64,000 nt of DNA from Daphnia pulex (taxonomy: Eukaryota > Arthropoda > Branchiopoda > Diplostraca > Daphniidae): assembly GCF_021134715.1 (NCBI RefSeq), contig NC_060017.1, positions 7,130,001 through 7,194,000 on the forward strand, in the 5' to 3' direction. Below the pieces are notes generated by a model. The model was not told the DNA's origin. It ran no database searches and saw only the letters and a program-made list of their open reading frames with translations. A program made the position numbers and the translations under genes. Positions 51,921 through 64,000 of this stretch are shown here, one piece after another. Positions within the stretch are counted from its first letter, which is position 1. Each line of letters starts with the position of its first letter.

Positions 51921-54900
51921 ATGAATAGTTCAACACGAGAAATGAAGATGACAACAACAGATTCAGTCGAGGACGACAGCAAAAATGTTTTGGAGATGCG
52001 GTATCAGACAACTGTGGTAACTATAATACATTTTCTATATCTATGAAACTCACAATACGTCACCAAAGGTTCACTCCAATTTATCGTTGATGGTCGAATA
52101 CTTTTGAAATTACTGCGCTTTCTTAATTACGGACGATAATCTGTAGTGAAATTAAACCAACGAAACACTGTGTTAAAAAAAACTACCTCTAAATCACTAG
52201 TTAGAAACTATTCGCCCACTGTTTAGTTTTAGCCATGGGGCAATGCAGCTTACACTGCTAACCGCTTAAATAATAGATCGTTTCTCGAGAACCAGTTTCT
52301 ACCATGTCGGGTCAAACTGCATACGTGTCTTCTTTATAGGGAAAGCCGTACCAGGTAGATTTAAAATCCGTACCTGGTACGAAAAATGTCTCTCCTTCGC
52401 ACGTTCCATCAATTTCAAAGTTTAAAGAAAGAACGGGAGAAAGAAAGTAACTCTTACCAGGGCAGCACTCGTAAAATGTAATTGGTTACTGCTGACTCGC
52501 CCAAAACTATTGGGGTATTGGCTATGTATCCGTTTGGCTGATAGCCTGATACAGAAAATCTGACGTACTAATAACAACATCCAGCACCAATTTAGGAAGG
52601 ATAATTGTGCGCAGAGCTTTTTTACGAGGGTTTCCGTGTATGGGTATAATATAAATTAGATAATGGAGAGTTTTTACAACCATGGGCGATGTCGATATTT
52701 GCACACATTCCTTTCTAAAAAATGCAATTATAGTACATAAAAATTACTACTCTTTGGAAATAACGGAATTGCAAAAAGATTCGTAAAAGAGCGTGGCGGA
52801 GAAAACGTATTACATTCTTGCATTATGATGAGTTAAATACAGAACTAGAATTCGTCACGCGAAATGTTACTGTACCAGGAGGTGCCGGTGTGGCGGCAGG
52901 TCCCTATCTGGCTATCTCTTTGGTCATAAAATTTTCTAGATGCACTTGCAAAATCATTTAGTCTAAATTGTGAAACGTAGGTGTTTTGATAGCATATGAT
53001 TCCAGTGTTGTTCTTCTTAGAAAATCAGAATGTTTACAATTACTAACAATGATACATTTGTAAAGTAAATTGCTAAAAACTGCAATGACAACACTGCAGC
53101 ATGAAATAGTTCAAGACATTTGCAAGAAAAATTTGAAAATTTTAGTTTTCTAATGTCAACGTGATGTTTTCCACATAAACTTGTGATTTTCCTTTAGGAA
53201 CACTGGAATGGTTTCCTGACTAACCACTTATGTTGGTTTCATAACTAAATTATTTTCAAATAAAAAAATGGTTTTAACTTAAATCTTGATGAGCAAAGAG
53301 CAAATATAAAATGTTGTGTTTACCACATGTGTTTGCATATCAACATATGAATGCTTTTCAGAGATAGATTGTAAACATGAAAATAATATACTATTTAATA
53401 GTTTTCAAATTTTATTTACCTTTAGCTGAATTCGAACGTTATCATATTCCTTTTTGTTAGTAATCTCACGTAATCTTAAACTTCGTGTAATTTTTGAAAA
53501 GCAAAACGACACTTGAAAAGCAGACGACACTTTTCCGATGGAAAACCAAAATCGACCCCTCCCCTAAATTCCAAACCGCTCAAAATTCAAAAACGATAAA
53601 AGCAGCTGTTTTCTATCCGCTGAACCTGAACGGATCAGGATTATTTTCAAAATATCTTTCGTTTCAACAAGTGCACTAAGCCCCAGTCCTCCCCACAGTT
53701 AACCTATTAAGTAAAAATTTGCACCAAACCTGCAGATAATTACTTTTAGACCGAAACTCGGAAACCACCACAATATTTAAAAAAAGGAATTGCGTTTTCC
53801 ATGAGGCTGCCAATTAAGACGTGTACGGCTTCGAGGCTGAATAAATTTTAAAGGCAGTCGATTTTCTTTTGAAGATGTCAGGCCAATACTGGAGGAGTCT
53901 GGGCGATTACGCCAAAGAGCAGGCGGCCCAACTTCGGCAACTTGAAAAGAAGATCGTCGATGGGGCCAAGGTTCAGAAGAAGGAGCAATCCCATTACGGA
54001 AAGTGGCTTGCGTGGTTGCGTAATCTCCTAAAATTCACCCGAAGAAAAACGTTCGTACTTATAGGCGGAGATTGGGTCTTTCTCGCTCTACTCGGAATAT
54101 TAATGGCTATTCTCAGCTTCACCATGGACTTGGGAATTTACGCGTGTTTCACTAGTACGTGTTCTTTATTTATTTTTTATTTTAACATATTCAAAATCAC
54201 AGATGGGCTAGAAAATTAACAATTACTAAATACATTTTTGTATTATTCACGCTAAAGCTCGACTTTGGATCTACAATCACTTCAGAATCTATCCTGCTCT
54301 TCAATTCTTTACCTGGTTTACGTTGCCCGTCTTACTCGTCCTTTTTGCAACCGGCTTCGTATTTATTGTTTCACCGCAAGCAACAGGTAACAGTTGTTTT
54401 AAACGTCGAGCGTGCGACCAAGCAAGTGGAGAAATTTGTAATTGGACTTATCCGTGTTTATATTAAGGCTCGGGGATTCCGGAAATGAAAACCATCATGC
54501 GTGGTGTAGTCCTGAAGGAATATTTAACATTTCGGACTCTAATTGCCAAAACTGTTGGACTTACAGCTGCATTGGGTTCTGGAATGCCTTTGGGAAAAGA
54601 GGTAATAAAATACATATATGTTTATTCAATTGGTTCAACCAGATTTACCGCAAGGAAGACGCAACAACTTACTTAGGGTGCACTGGTTCATATCGGTGGT
54701 ATTGTCGGTACACTTCTCTCAAAGCTACTGACGTCATTTAAAGGAATATACGGAAACGAGTCACGAAAGACTGACATGTTGGCCACTGCTTGTGCTGTGG
54801 GATTGTCTTGTAGCCTCGGTGCTCCCATCGGAGGTTAAACGAATTTATTTTCTTTTAATTCACTGACACATTGAGATTATTCCTTTCTGTAAAATAGGAG

Positions 54901-57767
54901 TGCTATTCAGTATTGAAGTAACTTCCGTGTATTTTGCAATTCGAAACTACTGGTAATGTTTTACAGTGGACTAATAATTGATGTGTTCTGTTATTAAACT
55001 TGATAATAATTTTGTTCCTTAAGGCGTGGGTTCTTCTCAGCGGTTTTCGGCGCTCTAATGTTTCGGCTTCTTGTAAGACTTTAAATTATAGTCTTGTGTC
55101 CCAATCAATCTAATTTCCTATTTAACTATCCAATGTAGGCTTACTGGTCCAATTCAGAGGGTATCAACTAGGCTAATCCCGAAATTTTAACAAGTTGACA
55201 TAATATCTTTATACATCTTATGTGATTTTTAGGAACACTCACGACAGTATTTCCAACTAGTTTCCAAGTTGATTTCCCCTACGATCCTCACGAGTTATTT
55301 ATTTTTGCACTTGTTGGGTAAGTTTGAAGAATTGTCCTTTATGATTCAGAAACTAGACGCAATACTTAACGATCAATCATCATCAATCAAAAGTGTGTTT
55401 GGCGGTCTGTCGGGTGCCGTCTTCGTTTTATTTCACCGGCGGTACGTCCTATTTATGCGCAACAATACAAGGATCAGCTCTTTCCTCAAATACAAGTAAG
55501 CGTTTCATTTCGGATATTCATCTTGATCAGTTAAGACATTATTTTGCTCTAACATGTATAAATGATGATCATGTCTGCAGTCGCTTCATTTATCCGAGCA
55601 TCGTGTCTGTCCTTATTGCCTCACTGTTTTACCCGTCGGGTTTCGGTCGTTACTTGGCCACGACACTGTCGACAAAGCAGCAAGTCGGCGCCTTGTTTGC
55701 CAATTTTACGTGGCTTAGTGACGATTTGTCGGTAGAGCAAGCGGAACGGCTCTCGCATTGGGATGTAGCAAACACGAATCTCTTCGTAGGCCTCGGAATT
55801 TTCATGAGTGCTAATGTATAGTTTATAAATCATACCAAATTTGACAAACCTATTTTGGATTTCAGTTTACGCTCATTGCTGTTCTTTTAAATTAACAGTT
55901 CTTTTTGAGCATCCTTGCTTCAACGTTGGCCGTCCCTAGGGGTAGTCTCATTCCCATTTTTAAAGTGGGTGCTGCTTTTGGAAGGATGATTGGCGAAGCC
56001 ATGTATTTCTGGTTCCCGGAAGGCATCCTCTGTGGAAATTTGCATTCTATTCTACCAGGTATTTTCTATTAAGTTCAATACGTACAAAAGTGATTACGTT
56101 ATGACTACACTAGCTTCTCAGGAGGTTAGTTTTGGAAATCTCATAAATATTCATTATTCATTTAATATTCTTGTCCATTTAATAGGAGGTTACGCTATTG
56201 TGGGAGCAGCAGCCTTCTCGGCGGGTGTGACTCACACGATTTCTATTAGTATAGTCGTTGTAGAAATGACCGGACAGATCCAGCACCTCATCCCCATTCT
56301 AGTGGCCGTTATTGTGTCGAATGTAATATCCACTCTTTTACAACCATCGATCTACGAATCAGACATCATGATCAAACAACTGCCCTATCTGCCATGCATC
56401 ATTTCGTCTAGGGGCGGTAATTTTACATCTTCTTGGTACACTTCCTACTTCTAATCTTAATCTTTTTTTTATTTTCTTCTTTACTATGGTAGCCATTCAC
56501 AGTATTTTTGTCGAGGACTTTATGAATCGAAACGTCAAGTACATCTGGCATGGTATGACGTATGGTGAACTAAAGAATCTAATCGCAGATAGTCAAGGAA
56601 TCCGCTCATTCCCGTTGTTGGGTGACACGGGTAATCCACTAATAGATGATTTTGTTTTGTTTAACTAAGCGAAACATGTTCTTAATATTTTGCGGTTTCC
56701 ATACAGAACAGAAGATTTTACTTGGCTCCGTTCAGCGCGTAGAATTAATGGCATTAATAGAGCGTCATATCGGTGCCGAGCGACGCTTAGAAGCCGCCGC
56801 AAATCGTTACATGGAGGCCAGGTATTGTAAGCTTTACAACAAGTTAAATTTTTAAGTAGCCAGTTTTGAAACAGGTTGAAAAACACACGGTTATTGCTGA
56901 TTCAATACCATCATAAACGACCGTCCATATCGTAACGTATCCGGAACAAAACTAGTTAAACAAAATCAAAGTGACGGTATTGGCATTTGGATCACGCGGG
57001 GAAGCCGTCAAACGGAATCTGACTAATATTTTTCTATCCCGTAAAAGATTTACAATTATTCCGTTTTCTTTGCAATTTAGAAAAAATGAAATAAGCCGAA
57101 GAAAGAATTCGTCGTTTATCGTTCCTCCATTGGCTTGGCAATCTGTAATTCCCGATCCTAATGCACCAATTCGTCGGAAGGTATCACGTTTCGAAGTAAT
57201 AACATTTTCTGACGTCACTGTTACCGAATTTTCCGGAATTGGAACGCAACAATCTGATGAGCGTTCACAGCCGGAGACAATTACGCCTAATTTGTCGTCC
57301 GATTCTCTGATAGTGACTGTCGAATCCGACGTTAAAGTACAGGTAATCAATGAAAGGCCTGAAATCAATTCATTAAAAATAGATTTAAATATTTCTTTTT
57401 TCATCCATTTCATATTTCATAGAGTGGCTTGTCTTTCGAACAAGGTATCGGAATGTCCCCAGAAGAAATAGAAGAATGGGAGGCAAATGAAATGCTCAAG
57501 GTGGTCGAGTTTAAGAAAGATATGATCGATCCTGCCCCTTATCAGCTCGTAGAGCGCACTTCACTTCACAAAGTCCATGCCATATTTTCCTTACTCGGAG
57601 TCCAACAAGCTTACGTCACTGCTCTCGGGAAACTAGTTGGCGTTGTTTCTTTAACGGAGGTAAATAACTTTCACGTTGACAAGGATTGAATACGGTGTTG
57701 TAATAATATTTCTTTTTTTTAGTTGAGAAAAGCGATTGAAAGTGCAAATTCAGGTGTGTTATCTTAG
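51921..57767 (+). CDS. ClC-a: CLC-2/ClC-a type chloride channel, paralogue D (shortened, divergent filter)
   Basis: Exons: 51921-52016, 53875-54154, 54258-54386, 54468-54601, 54677-54833, 54898-54952, 55024-55072, 55139-55160, 55233-55317, 55394-55495, 55581-55815, 55899-56058, 56186-56416, 56493-56630, 56707-56821, 57081-57342, 57423-57659 and 57723-57767. They total 2532 nt (843 residues). All phases agree and no stops intervene. The start may instead be the third in-frame ATG (51948), which aligns with the other copies. GSGIPE and the gating glutamate (about 213) remain, but the motif reads [11 protein letters not shown] instead of GKEGP. PVPSG is AVPRG before SLIP, and IGEDW is IGGDW. It shares the extra NYW intron with C. 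The two linker exons (KSILKR and KFR) are absent, only 80 nt of intron remaining. The protein stops 14 codons into the last exon, without the acidic tail. CBS1 and CBS2 are retained. Confidence 0.9.
52017..53874 (+). other. First intron of ClC-D
   Basis: A 1.86-kb AT-rich intron without recognised genes. It has cgtacctggtacga at 52369-52382 and a related half-copy at 52346-52357. These resemble the palindrome in the first intron of ClC-A. Confidence 0.6.
55233..55815 (+). repeat. Near-identical tract shared with ClC-C (tract 1)
   Basis: Partner of 35579-36161. The tract is 583 bp with no gaps and about ten differences. It spans exons 8-10 of ClC-D with both introns. Confidence 0.9.
56491..56752 (+). 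repeat. Near-identical tract shared with ClC-C (tract 2)
   Basis: Partner of 36749-37010, covering exon 13, a 76-nt intron identical in both genes, and the start of exon 14. Confidence 0.88.
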
Positions 57768-60722
57768 AAAACTAACGACCAAATGTACCATACATCGCAT
57801 CAAAACCTGAAAACAACATTAAGAACATAAAATGTTGTGTCTATAAGCTGAACGTCAGCGCATCCAAATAATATTTTTAAAAAGCTGATTTGTCGACCGT
57901 AAAAGATGTGATTAAATAGTACAAACTGGAATTTGTGGTTTACCGCGACGCTGAAATTGACAGGAATGGTCTTTTTTGTTTTATTCCTAAAATCCTGACT
58001 TTCCCTTTACGTTCTTCGTCCTTCCTCCCACGTCCTTAAATCGATCCGTTCATTCCAAAACGTCATTGGTGGTGGTTTTTACTTGAATAAATTTGTTGTT
58101 GTCATAATTTTGTTTCTGTCACGAAATTAAATAAAGTGACGACGTTCTCTTGTGTTTTCTTGTTCCAAGCCGAGAAAAAATTCCGGATTCCGGGCCAGTA
58201 TCTTTGAAAACTAAATACTCGTTTAGGCTACAGATGTCGCTTGAAGCAAATTATGCCTGTATTGCACACGAAAAAATTCAAACAAATCTTATTTTTAGTT
58301 TTCCATTTGCTAGCATATCTTATTATCCGAGTGGATAATTAAATTTCTAATAGACTAAAATCGTGATAATAATAATTAACTCATCAATTAGAAGTTAATT
58401 ATTTAGTTATTGAAAATTGTGATAAATTTAAACTTTACAGAAGTTATCCTGGCGGCCGTATTTTAAATTCAAACTGATTTCATCTGCCTCAAACACGAAG
58501 CGCACCTGGAATTAATTGGTATTTCTTTAAAAAAATAAGAAAACATCCAGCGACTTGTCGGTCAGTGGAGCAATGGGTCGCATTCGCAATATTTACACGT
58601 CAAACAGACGCTCAAGTGAAGGCTGTCGGCATTTATCAACTCTGCTCTATGCGGGAAGACGATTTTTTTTCAAATTGAAATCGCTTTCAGTCTTCCATGC
58701 AATGTCAAAAAGTGTACCGTCAATCCCGCGAAAGTAATCAAGTCATTATTTTCTCTTCTTCTGACACGGGGAAATTTCTTTTCTTTTTTTGCTCGTTTCC
58801 CGTATCACCCAGTGGTACATATATATCTCATTTTGTTTATACTACATCATCGTCGCTACAACTAAACACCACCCGCGTCAACACTAATCGATTCTTGTAT
58901 ATAATAGTCGCCAGAGGTGAAAGTCAATATCCTGGTATGATGAAATTACCTAATTATTACTCAAAAAATCTCTTCTTCTCCGTTGTCAATCGTTCGCAGA
59001 TTCCACCGATTTCCAGCTCGCGCCATACAAGAACCATCACCTGGTGGGAATCAAACAGGAGTTGAAATACACAATCGCCTGCCTTTTTTAAGTGCCGTTT
59101 TTCCCTGTCGCCCCATTAACGCGACTGATAATAAATGATCAATTTGCTGATGGGGAACGCGCATTTGAAAGAAAAAGGCCTTAAAATCATCAGCTATCTG
59201 TCGAGTTATTTTCGACCGAAAAACGTGGCTGTGTGTGTGGGGGGAATAGATTGACGTCAAGGAGAGAAAACGAAACTCACGCCATGTCCTTACAATGGAC
59301 AGCTTCGATTTCACATCAAAACCGGTACTACTCTCGTCGTCTTTGTCACCACTGAGATAATAATAGCCAGTTTCTTACGGGGCCGGCGCGCTCCGTGTTT
59401 TGTGTGTGTGTGTTTGGCTGGGCAGCCCAGCACATGGCCCTCTGCTGTCGTGAAACACGAAAAAAATAAATAAATAAAAAAAAGAACTTTTTTGGGTTTG
59501 AATTCCTCGTTTCGTCATCATCATCGATTTCTCAAACAATAGAAACAAGTACTCGGCTCCGTCTAAACTCTAACGAGTTCTTCACGTATTCTTTATATAT
59601 ATAAATATCTATTTGTTTTTATGTAACGGTCTTTTTTGTCTGGGAAACTCTTGATGATTTTCACACGACGATTGGCTGTCGGTCCGCCCATATTTAGTGC
59701 CCGGCGCTCTCTCAGTCAGAAAGACTTTGACGTGGATGGATATTGTGAAGGACATCATCGGGCCTTTCGGTGTATCGCTATAGGACATCACAAACATAAT
59801 AGCGGAGCTAGAGTGAAAGGCAAAACTTCGCGACGAAGGTGTATGTAAGTACTTTTTTGTATATTTTTGAGCCATGGGTGCGCGCGTTTATAATGTGTTG
59901 GATTCCACTTCTTTTCTTGTGTGACGTGTTCCTCCAGTTTTTCCATCAATACACCAAAATCAGAAAATAATCAAAGGACGAGAGTCTACACACTTTATAG
60001 ACAAAGGGGCAGCAGATATTACCCCACCAATGGTGAAGACAAAAAGTTGTTTTTAATAGATTAAAAAGTGAAGTGACAGATATACGTAATAGTTTACAGA
60101 GGGAAAGGGAGAGAGAGAGAGATCAGGGCACTTGTGGCCATCAGTCAGTTTTTTTCTTTTTTTCACAATATATAAGGCCATTGTTTGTGATTGGCCAACT
60201 AATAGATTTCGTTGATTGAAAGGAATGTGTATGCACAGTTGCACACACAGCAGCAGCCGAGCCGTTTCGTGATTTTTCTTCTTTTCACTATGGCCCAATA
60301 GAAACAGTTCACTGGACACCGGCCTCGTACAAAAACAATGAATGATGAAACAAAACAAACACTCACATGATTCTTCCCCCCCCCCCCCAATTAAAGATAA
60401 ACAAATCAATGTTTCCCAAACTTGTACAATTTTCAGAACTCATTTTCACTCCCATTTTCATTGACACAAATTTTTAAATTACTCCCACGCAAGATATCAA
60501 AAGAATGGCGAGATCGACAAACATAAACAAACAGCACAAAAGATTATACGGATCCAAAATGAATCATACACATTCGTTTCTTTTTTCATTCTGATTTCAT
60601 TATCAAGAAAATGTTGCGATTGGAGCGTGTCACAAAAAGGCACGACAGTTTTTTCAGTTTCGCTTGCGTAACACAAACAGTTCGACATTAAAAAGGCGAC
60701 GGATTTTCTAATGGAGACTCTC
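57768..60722. other. ClC-D 3' flank, spacer and gcm 3' UTR
   Basis: AATAAA at 58086-58091 and 58130-58135 may end ClC-D transcripts. Between about 58200 and 59900 I see only unrecognised frames of 60-122 codons, a TG run at 59400-59413 and TATA-like runs near 58815 and 59595. The part next to 60722 is probably the 3' UTR of the minus-strand gcm gene. It includes a run of 13 C at 60376-60388, which reads as G in that transcript. Confidence 0.45.
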
Positions 60723-62404
60723 TCATAAGGCCGGATGAAGAGGTTCTTCGTTTAGTGTTTGGTAATTGTTGTTGGCGTTGTTGTTGTCGTAGGACGACGA
60801 CTCAAAGTGGCGGGCCGTCGGCGAATAGGTGCCGATCTCGACTTTGGTGCCGCCGTGGGTGCCGATGGCCGGCTCGGATGAGGCCGGCGGCGTCGTGAAG
60901 ACGCAAGCGGCGAAACAGTAGTTGGGCAGGATGGGCATGTCCGACTCGGACGGGCAGCCCGTCAGGCTGTTGTCGGCCGGATAGGCCTCGCTATTAAGGT
61001 TCGTGAGGCTGGCCGTCGGGTAACTGTTGGCGCCGTAGTGGCCCCCCGCCGTCGTCATGGTCCACTCGTTGTTGCCGTAATTGGTTTCGTACTCGTATTG
61101 GAATTCGGGCGTCGGCATCTGCTGGACCAGGTTGGAATGAATTTGCAGAGGATCGGCTTCCATCTCGTTGGCCGTCGTGGCCGACGTGTTGTTGCTGCCG
61201 GCCACCGCCACCGATCCCTCGACGGACGAACTCTCCATCGAAGTGTTGTTGTGGTTGCTCTCCAGGGCGTCGACAAAGGCCGCCTGGTACTTCAACTCCA
61301 AATGGTCGTGACTGTTGGAGTAACAATCGTAGGGCGTCGACACCATCAGCGACGACACTGAACTGCTGTTGTCCGTCATTTGATGCGTGGCGTAGTGATG
61401 TTGTTGTTGCTGTTGTTGTTGCTGGTGGTGGTGATCGACGACGGGCGAGCTGTAATAGCCGGAAGAAGATTGGGCGTCGGGCGCTCCGGCGACGGACGGA
61501 GCGGCCGCAGTGGCGTAGTGCTGCTGCTGCTGGTAGGGATAGTTGGCCTGATGGAGATCAGCCGGGCAATAGCCGGCGGAATTGTTGTAGTCACAAGGCA
61601 AACTGTAGGAACTGTCCATCATCGTCGAAGGATCGCCAATCAGCTGTTGGTGTTGATGCTGCTGCTGTTGCTGGTGCGGATGGCTGTGGTAGTAAAGCGA
61701 ATGGTCGTGCACTTCCGTCGGATAAGCGGCTATCGATGGATAATTATCATCCATGTGAACTTGGTGGTGGTAGTCGACTGAGACGGGCATCGAGGCCGGC
61801 TCAACTGCCGGCATCATCATCGGAACAGCCGGACTGACTTGAAGTGGACACTCATCTAACAAAAAAATAAATTCAAAAGATCAAATTAGAAATGACGTTA
61901 ACTTTAATCGATTTAAAAAAAAGATTTGATTCTTTACCTTTGATAATGGTCGTGGCCACACCCTTATTTTTATCACGTTTGGAAGAATGACCGGCAACAT
62001 TCTGCGGAACACAACAAAACATGTTTTCAAATGATTTGATTCAACCTTTAAATAAATTCAATTTAAAAATTCAAATTTCAAGTGTGTCCGTACCTTGTTG
62101 GCTTTTTGGTGGGAGCGGGCAAGGAGAAGAGCTAGGCCTCTGGTGCGTCGGTATCCCGACGATCCGCCGGCCGATCCAGCCGTGTGATGGAGTCCGGCTC
62201 CCAGGGTGGCGGCGGCTCCGCGCAACCGCCGCTGCTCGGCCGTCGATTTGGCCTCGGGTCTGGGGTGATCGTGAACGCCCTTGGACTGAAAAAAGACGGC
62301 GTGCTCCGTGTGTCGCCAAAAGTGAGTCACCGGGTAGCCGCAATGGCCTCGGCAGGCGATGATCTCCAATCGGCCGTTGCATCGACGATTAGGACACGGT
62401 TTAC
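60723..62404 (-). CDS. gcm: Glial cells missing (GCM) family transcription factor, 3' part
   Basis: Nuclear zinc-dependent DNA-binding factor; in flies it directs glial and blood-cell fate. Exons in transcript order: 62404-62094, 62001-61938 and 61855-60723, giving 501 residues to the stop. The first visible exon encodes the second half of the GCM domain ([44 protein letters not shown]) with its Cys/His zinc ligands. The phase-1 acceptor shows that an upstream exon supplies the rest; I find no matching exon up to 64000, so the gene is cut by the window edge. The C-terminal region is rich in Gln, His, Asn, Ser and Tyr, with CAG/CAA-encoded polyGln and polyHis runs, as is usual for activation regions. 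No second gcm copy is seen here. Confidence 0.95.
61390..61680 (-). repeat. Gln/His-coding triplet repeats in gcm
   Basis: Several runs of CAR and CAY codons (near 61393-61425, 61518-61532 and 61645-61675) encode polyGln and Gln/His stretches. They are likely to vary in length between alleles. Confidence 0.75.
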
Positions 62405-64000
62405 CTTTTTGATCCAAAACACAAAACGTTAATACAACTCGAGAATAATGATTGACCGGCGGTCATTGGCTTCTTTTCTTTTCTTCCTTATCTACCCATA
62501 ATATCAAAAGGAAAAAGGGGAAATCCCTACAGGCCCTGGGGCTCAATTGCCTAGCAAATTAGGAAGAGTCAGCAACAAATTGGAAGGGAACCAGAACAGA
62601 ACTCTCAGCTATAGCGCCGCTTTTTTTTCGAAGGTCCATAAAATAGATAACACCAGCTGGGATATTTTATGTATACCTGAGACTCTACTCTCTCGAGGTG
62701 TGTGTGTGTGTGTGTCTATAATAATAAAACAAAACAGAAGCCTTCAATAATAATCACTATCCCTTCTTTTGTTTGTGCGTCCCCTCCTTTCGGTTGTAGT
62801 TTGTAGCCTGGACCGGCTCACACGCGCGCGCACCCTAACACGAAATCAGTGGGTTTTTCAGAGTGTCTGCTATACACTGTGGAGCTAGAAGAAAAGGAGA
62901 TCTGGTCTCTCTAGTTATTAATGGATGCACCATTAGGGCATCGATTACACGGAAAAGGCTGGCAATCAAAAACTGAAAAATCACCTGACCCTGCTGGTTG
63001 ATGCCACACAGTTGGGAATTCTTTATTTATATTTTTTGATTCGATTTTCACTCGAAAGAAAAGAAAAAGAAAAATAGAAAAAGAAAGAAAACTAACAAGA
63101 GAAAAATATAAATCCTTTTTTTGACGTGTAGTTTGTAGCGCTGTCGGCTCGTCTGGAACTCGAGGCTTTTTCGTTCGGAGAAGAGAGAAAACGATGGCAG
63201 GTGAAAAGACGAAACAAATTGGCGTTGCGCACCAACACAAACACAACCGCAACAAACAAAACCGAAAAACAAAAAAAGAGCTAGAGAGCCAGCAACAACA
63301 ACAACATGGCAACACAACACTCGCATTCTTACACAGAGTCTCTTTGATGGATGAGATGTGTGTGTGTTCCAGTCTCTCTCTTTGGTTTTTCTGAGCTCTC
63401 CTCCAGCGCTCTTTATTTTATTTCATTTTTATTTGATTATGATTTGAGTTTTGTTTGCGTGGCTGTGGGCGATGCGATTGACGAATCGGGAATCAAAGTG
63501 GCGCTGGGTTTTTATGGACAGAAATGATGTGCCGACTGTATTATACTATTTGGGGGAAAACCGAATAATACAAATAGAAAACTAGGCGGAATGTTTAGAT
63601 GAGTCGGGAGCAAACCGTTCGAGAAAATGAATTATTCGGAATAAATTAAACAGAAAAACTAGACGCTCGAGCGTGAAGGCTATTGAAAAAAGTTGTCTGA
63701 TAGGCTCTTTTTGATGGTCGTGTATAATCACGAGCAAGCGAGCCCTTATCATGCGCAATCACCCTCATGTTGTTGTTGCACATGAATCTGGAAAATTTAT
63801 TGTACCTCGACGGTGCACTATAGTGAAATGGAACAGCTGAAAAACACTCATCATTTGAATATTATCTCTTATTACAATTTAGACCCCCCCCCCCCGACCA
63901 TGAGACAAATAGAATAAAAGATACAAAATAGCGGGCGGCCTAATAACAAATATTACAGGCCTATTCTTCTCCACACAATTCAGATTAAAAATATCTCAAT
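62405..64000 (-). other. gcm intron, no exon recognised
   Basis: This should be intron upstream of the visible gcm exons. It contains a TG run at about 62699-62716, a run of 12 C at 63894-63905 and low-complexity A/G sequence near 63055-63110. A minus-strand frame of 134 codons (62911-63315) is Cys/Phe/Leu-rich and does not resemble the missing half of the GCM domain. Confidence 0.5.

Noticed and set aside
51921-57767. ClC-D as a pseudogene
   Set aside because: All 18 exons join in frame with GT-AG sites and no stops; the changes are substitutions and clean exon loss.
60053-60409. 118-codon minus-strand frame
   Set aside because: Lies in the probable gcm 3' UTR, includes a homopolymer G run and matches nothing known.
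61380-61781. 133-codon plus-strand Val/Leu-rich frame
   Set aside because: Antisense shadow of the Gln/His repeats in gcm.

Overview
The window looks like nuclear DNA of an arthropod, most likely a branchiopod crustacean of the Daphnia type. This is inferred from short GT-AG introns (mostly 60-100 nt), AT-rich spacers and arthropod-like protein sequences; no search was run. All exon joins below were made by eye from reading frame, splice dinucleotides and family knowledge.

Layout: (1) 1-4262, no gene I can support. (2) 4263-5869 (+), a BSD-domain protein of the BSDC1 type. (3) 9845-22297, 24290-31052 and 32400-38886 (all +), three head-to-tail CLC-2/ClC-a type chloride channel genes, called ClC-A, B and C here. 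Each has a short first coding exon, a long first intron and about 19-20 further exons. (4) 38887-47333, repeat-rich spacer with two foldback elements (one with arms of about 256 bp) and diverged duplicated blocks. (5) 47334-48417 (-), triosephosphate isomerase, divergent from (6) 48928-50842 (+), an ERI1-type DEDDh 3'-5' exoribonuclease with a SAP domain and an unusually long tail. (7) 51921-57767 (+), a fourth channel gene, ClC-D, shortened at the C-terminus. (8) 60723-62404 (-), the 3' part of a glial-cells-missing (GCM) transcription factor gene whose first half lies beyond position 64000.

The main feature is the four-gene ClC array. All copies keep an open frame, the GSGIPE motif, the gating glutamate, the pore tyrosine and both CBS domains, so all could make protein. 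All four have lost the phenylalanine of the GxFxP selectivity motif (V in A, L in B, C and D). ClC-D also has GKEGA for GKEGP and lacks two CBS-linker exons and the acidic tail. C and D share an intron absent from A and B. C and D also share tracts nearly identical through introns although 19.6 kb apart with other genes between them, and A and B share a conserved intron next to the gating-glutamate codon. These patterns suggest continuing gene conversion within a lineage-specific chloride-channel cluster.

TPI is glycolytic and ERI1 acts in small-RNA and histone-mRNA/rRNA 3'-end metabolism. I see no functional tie between them and the channels; they appear to be bystanders enclosed in the array.
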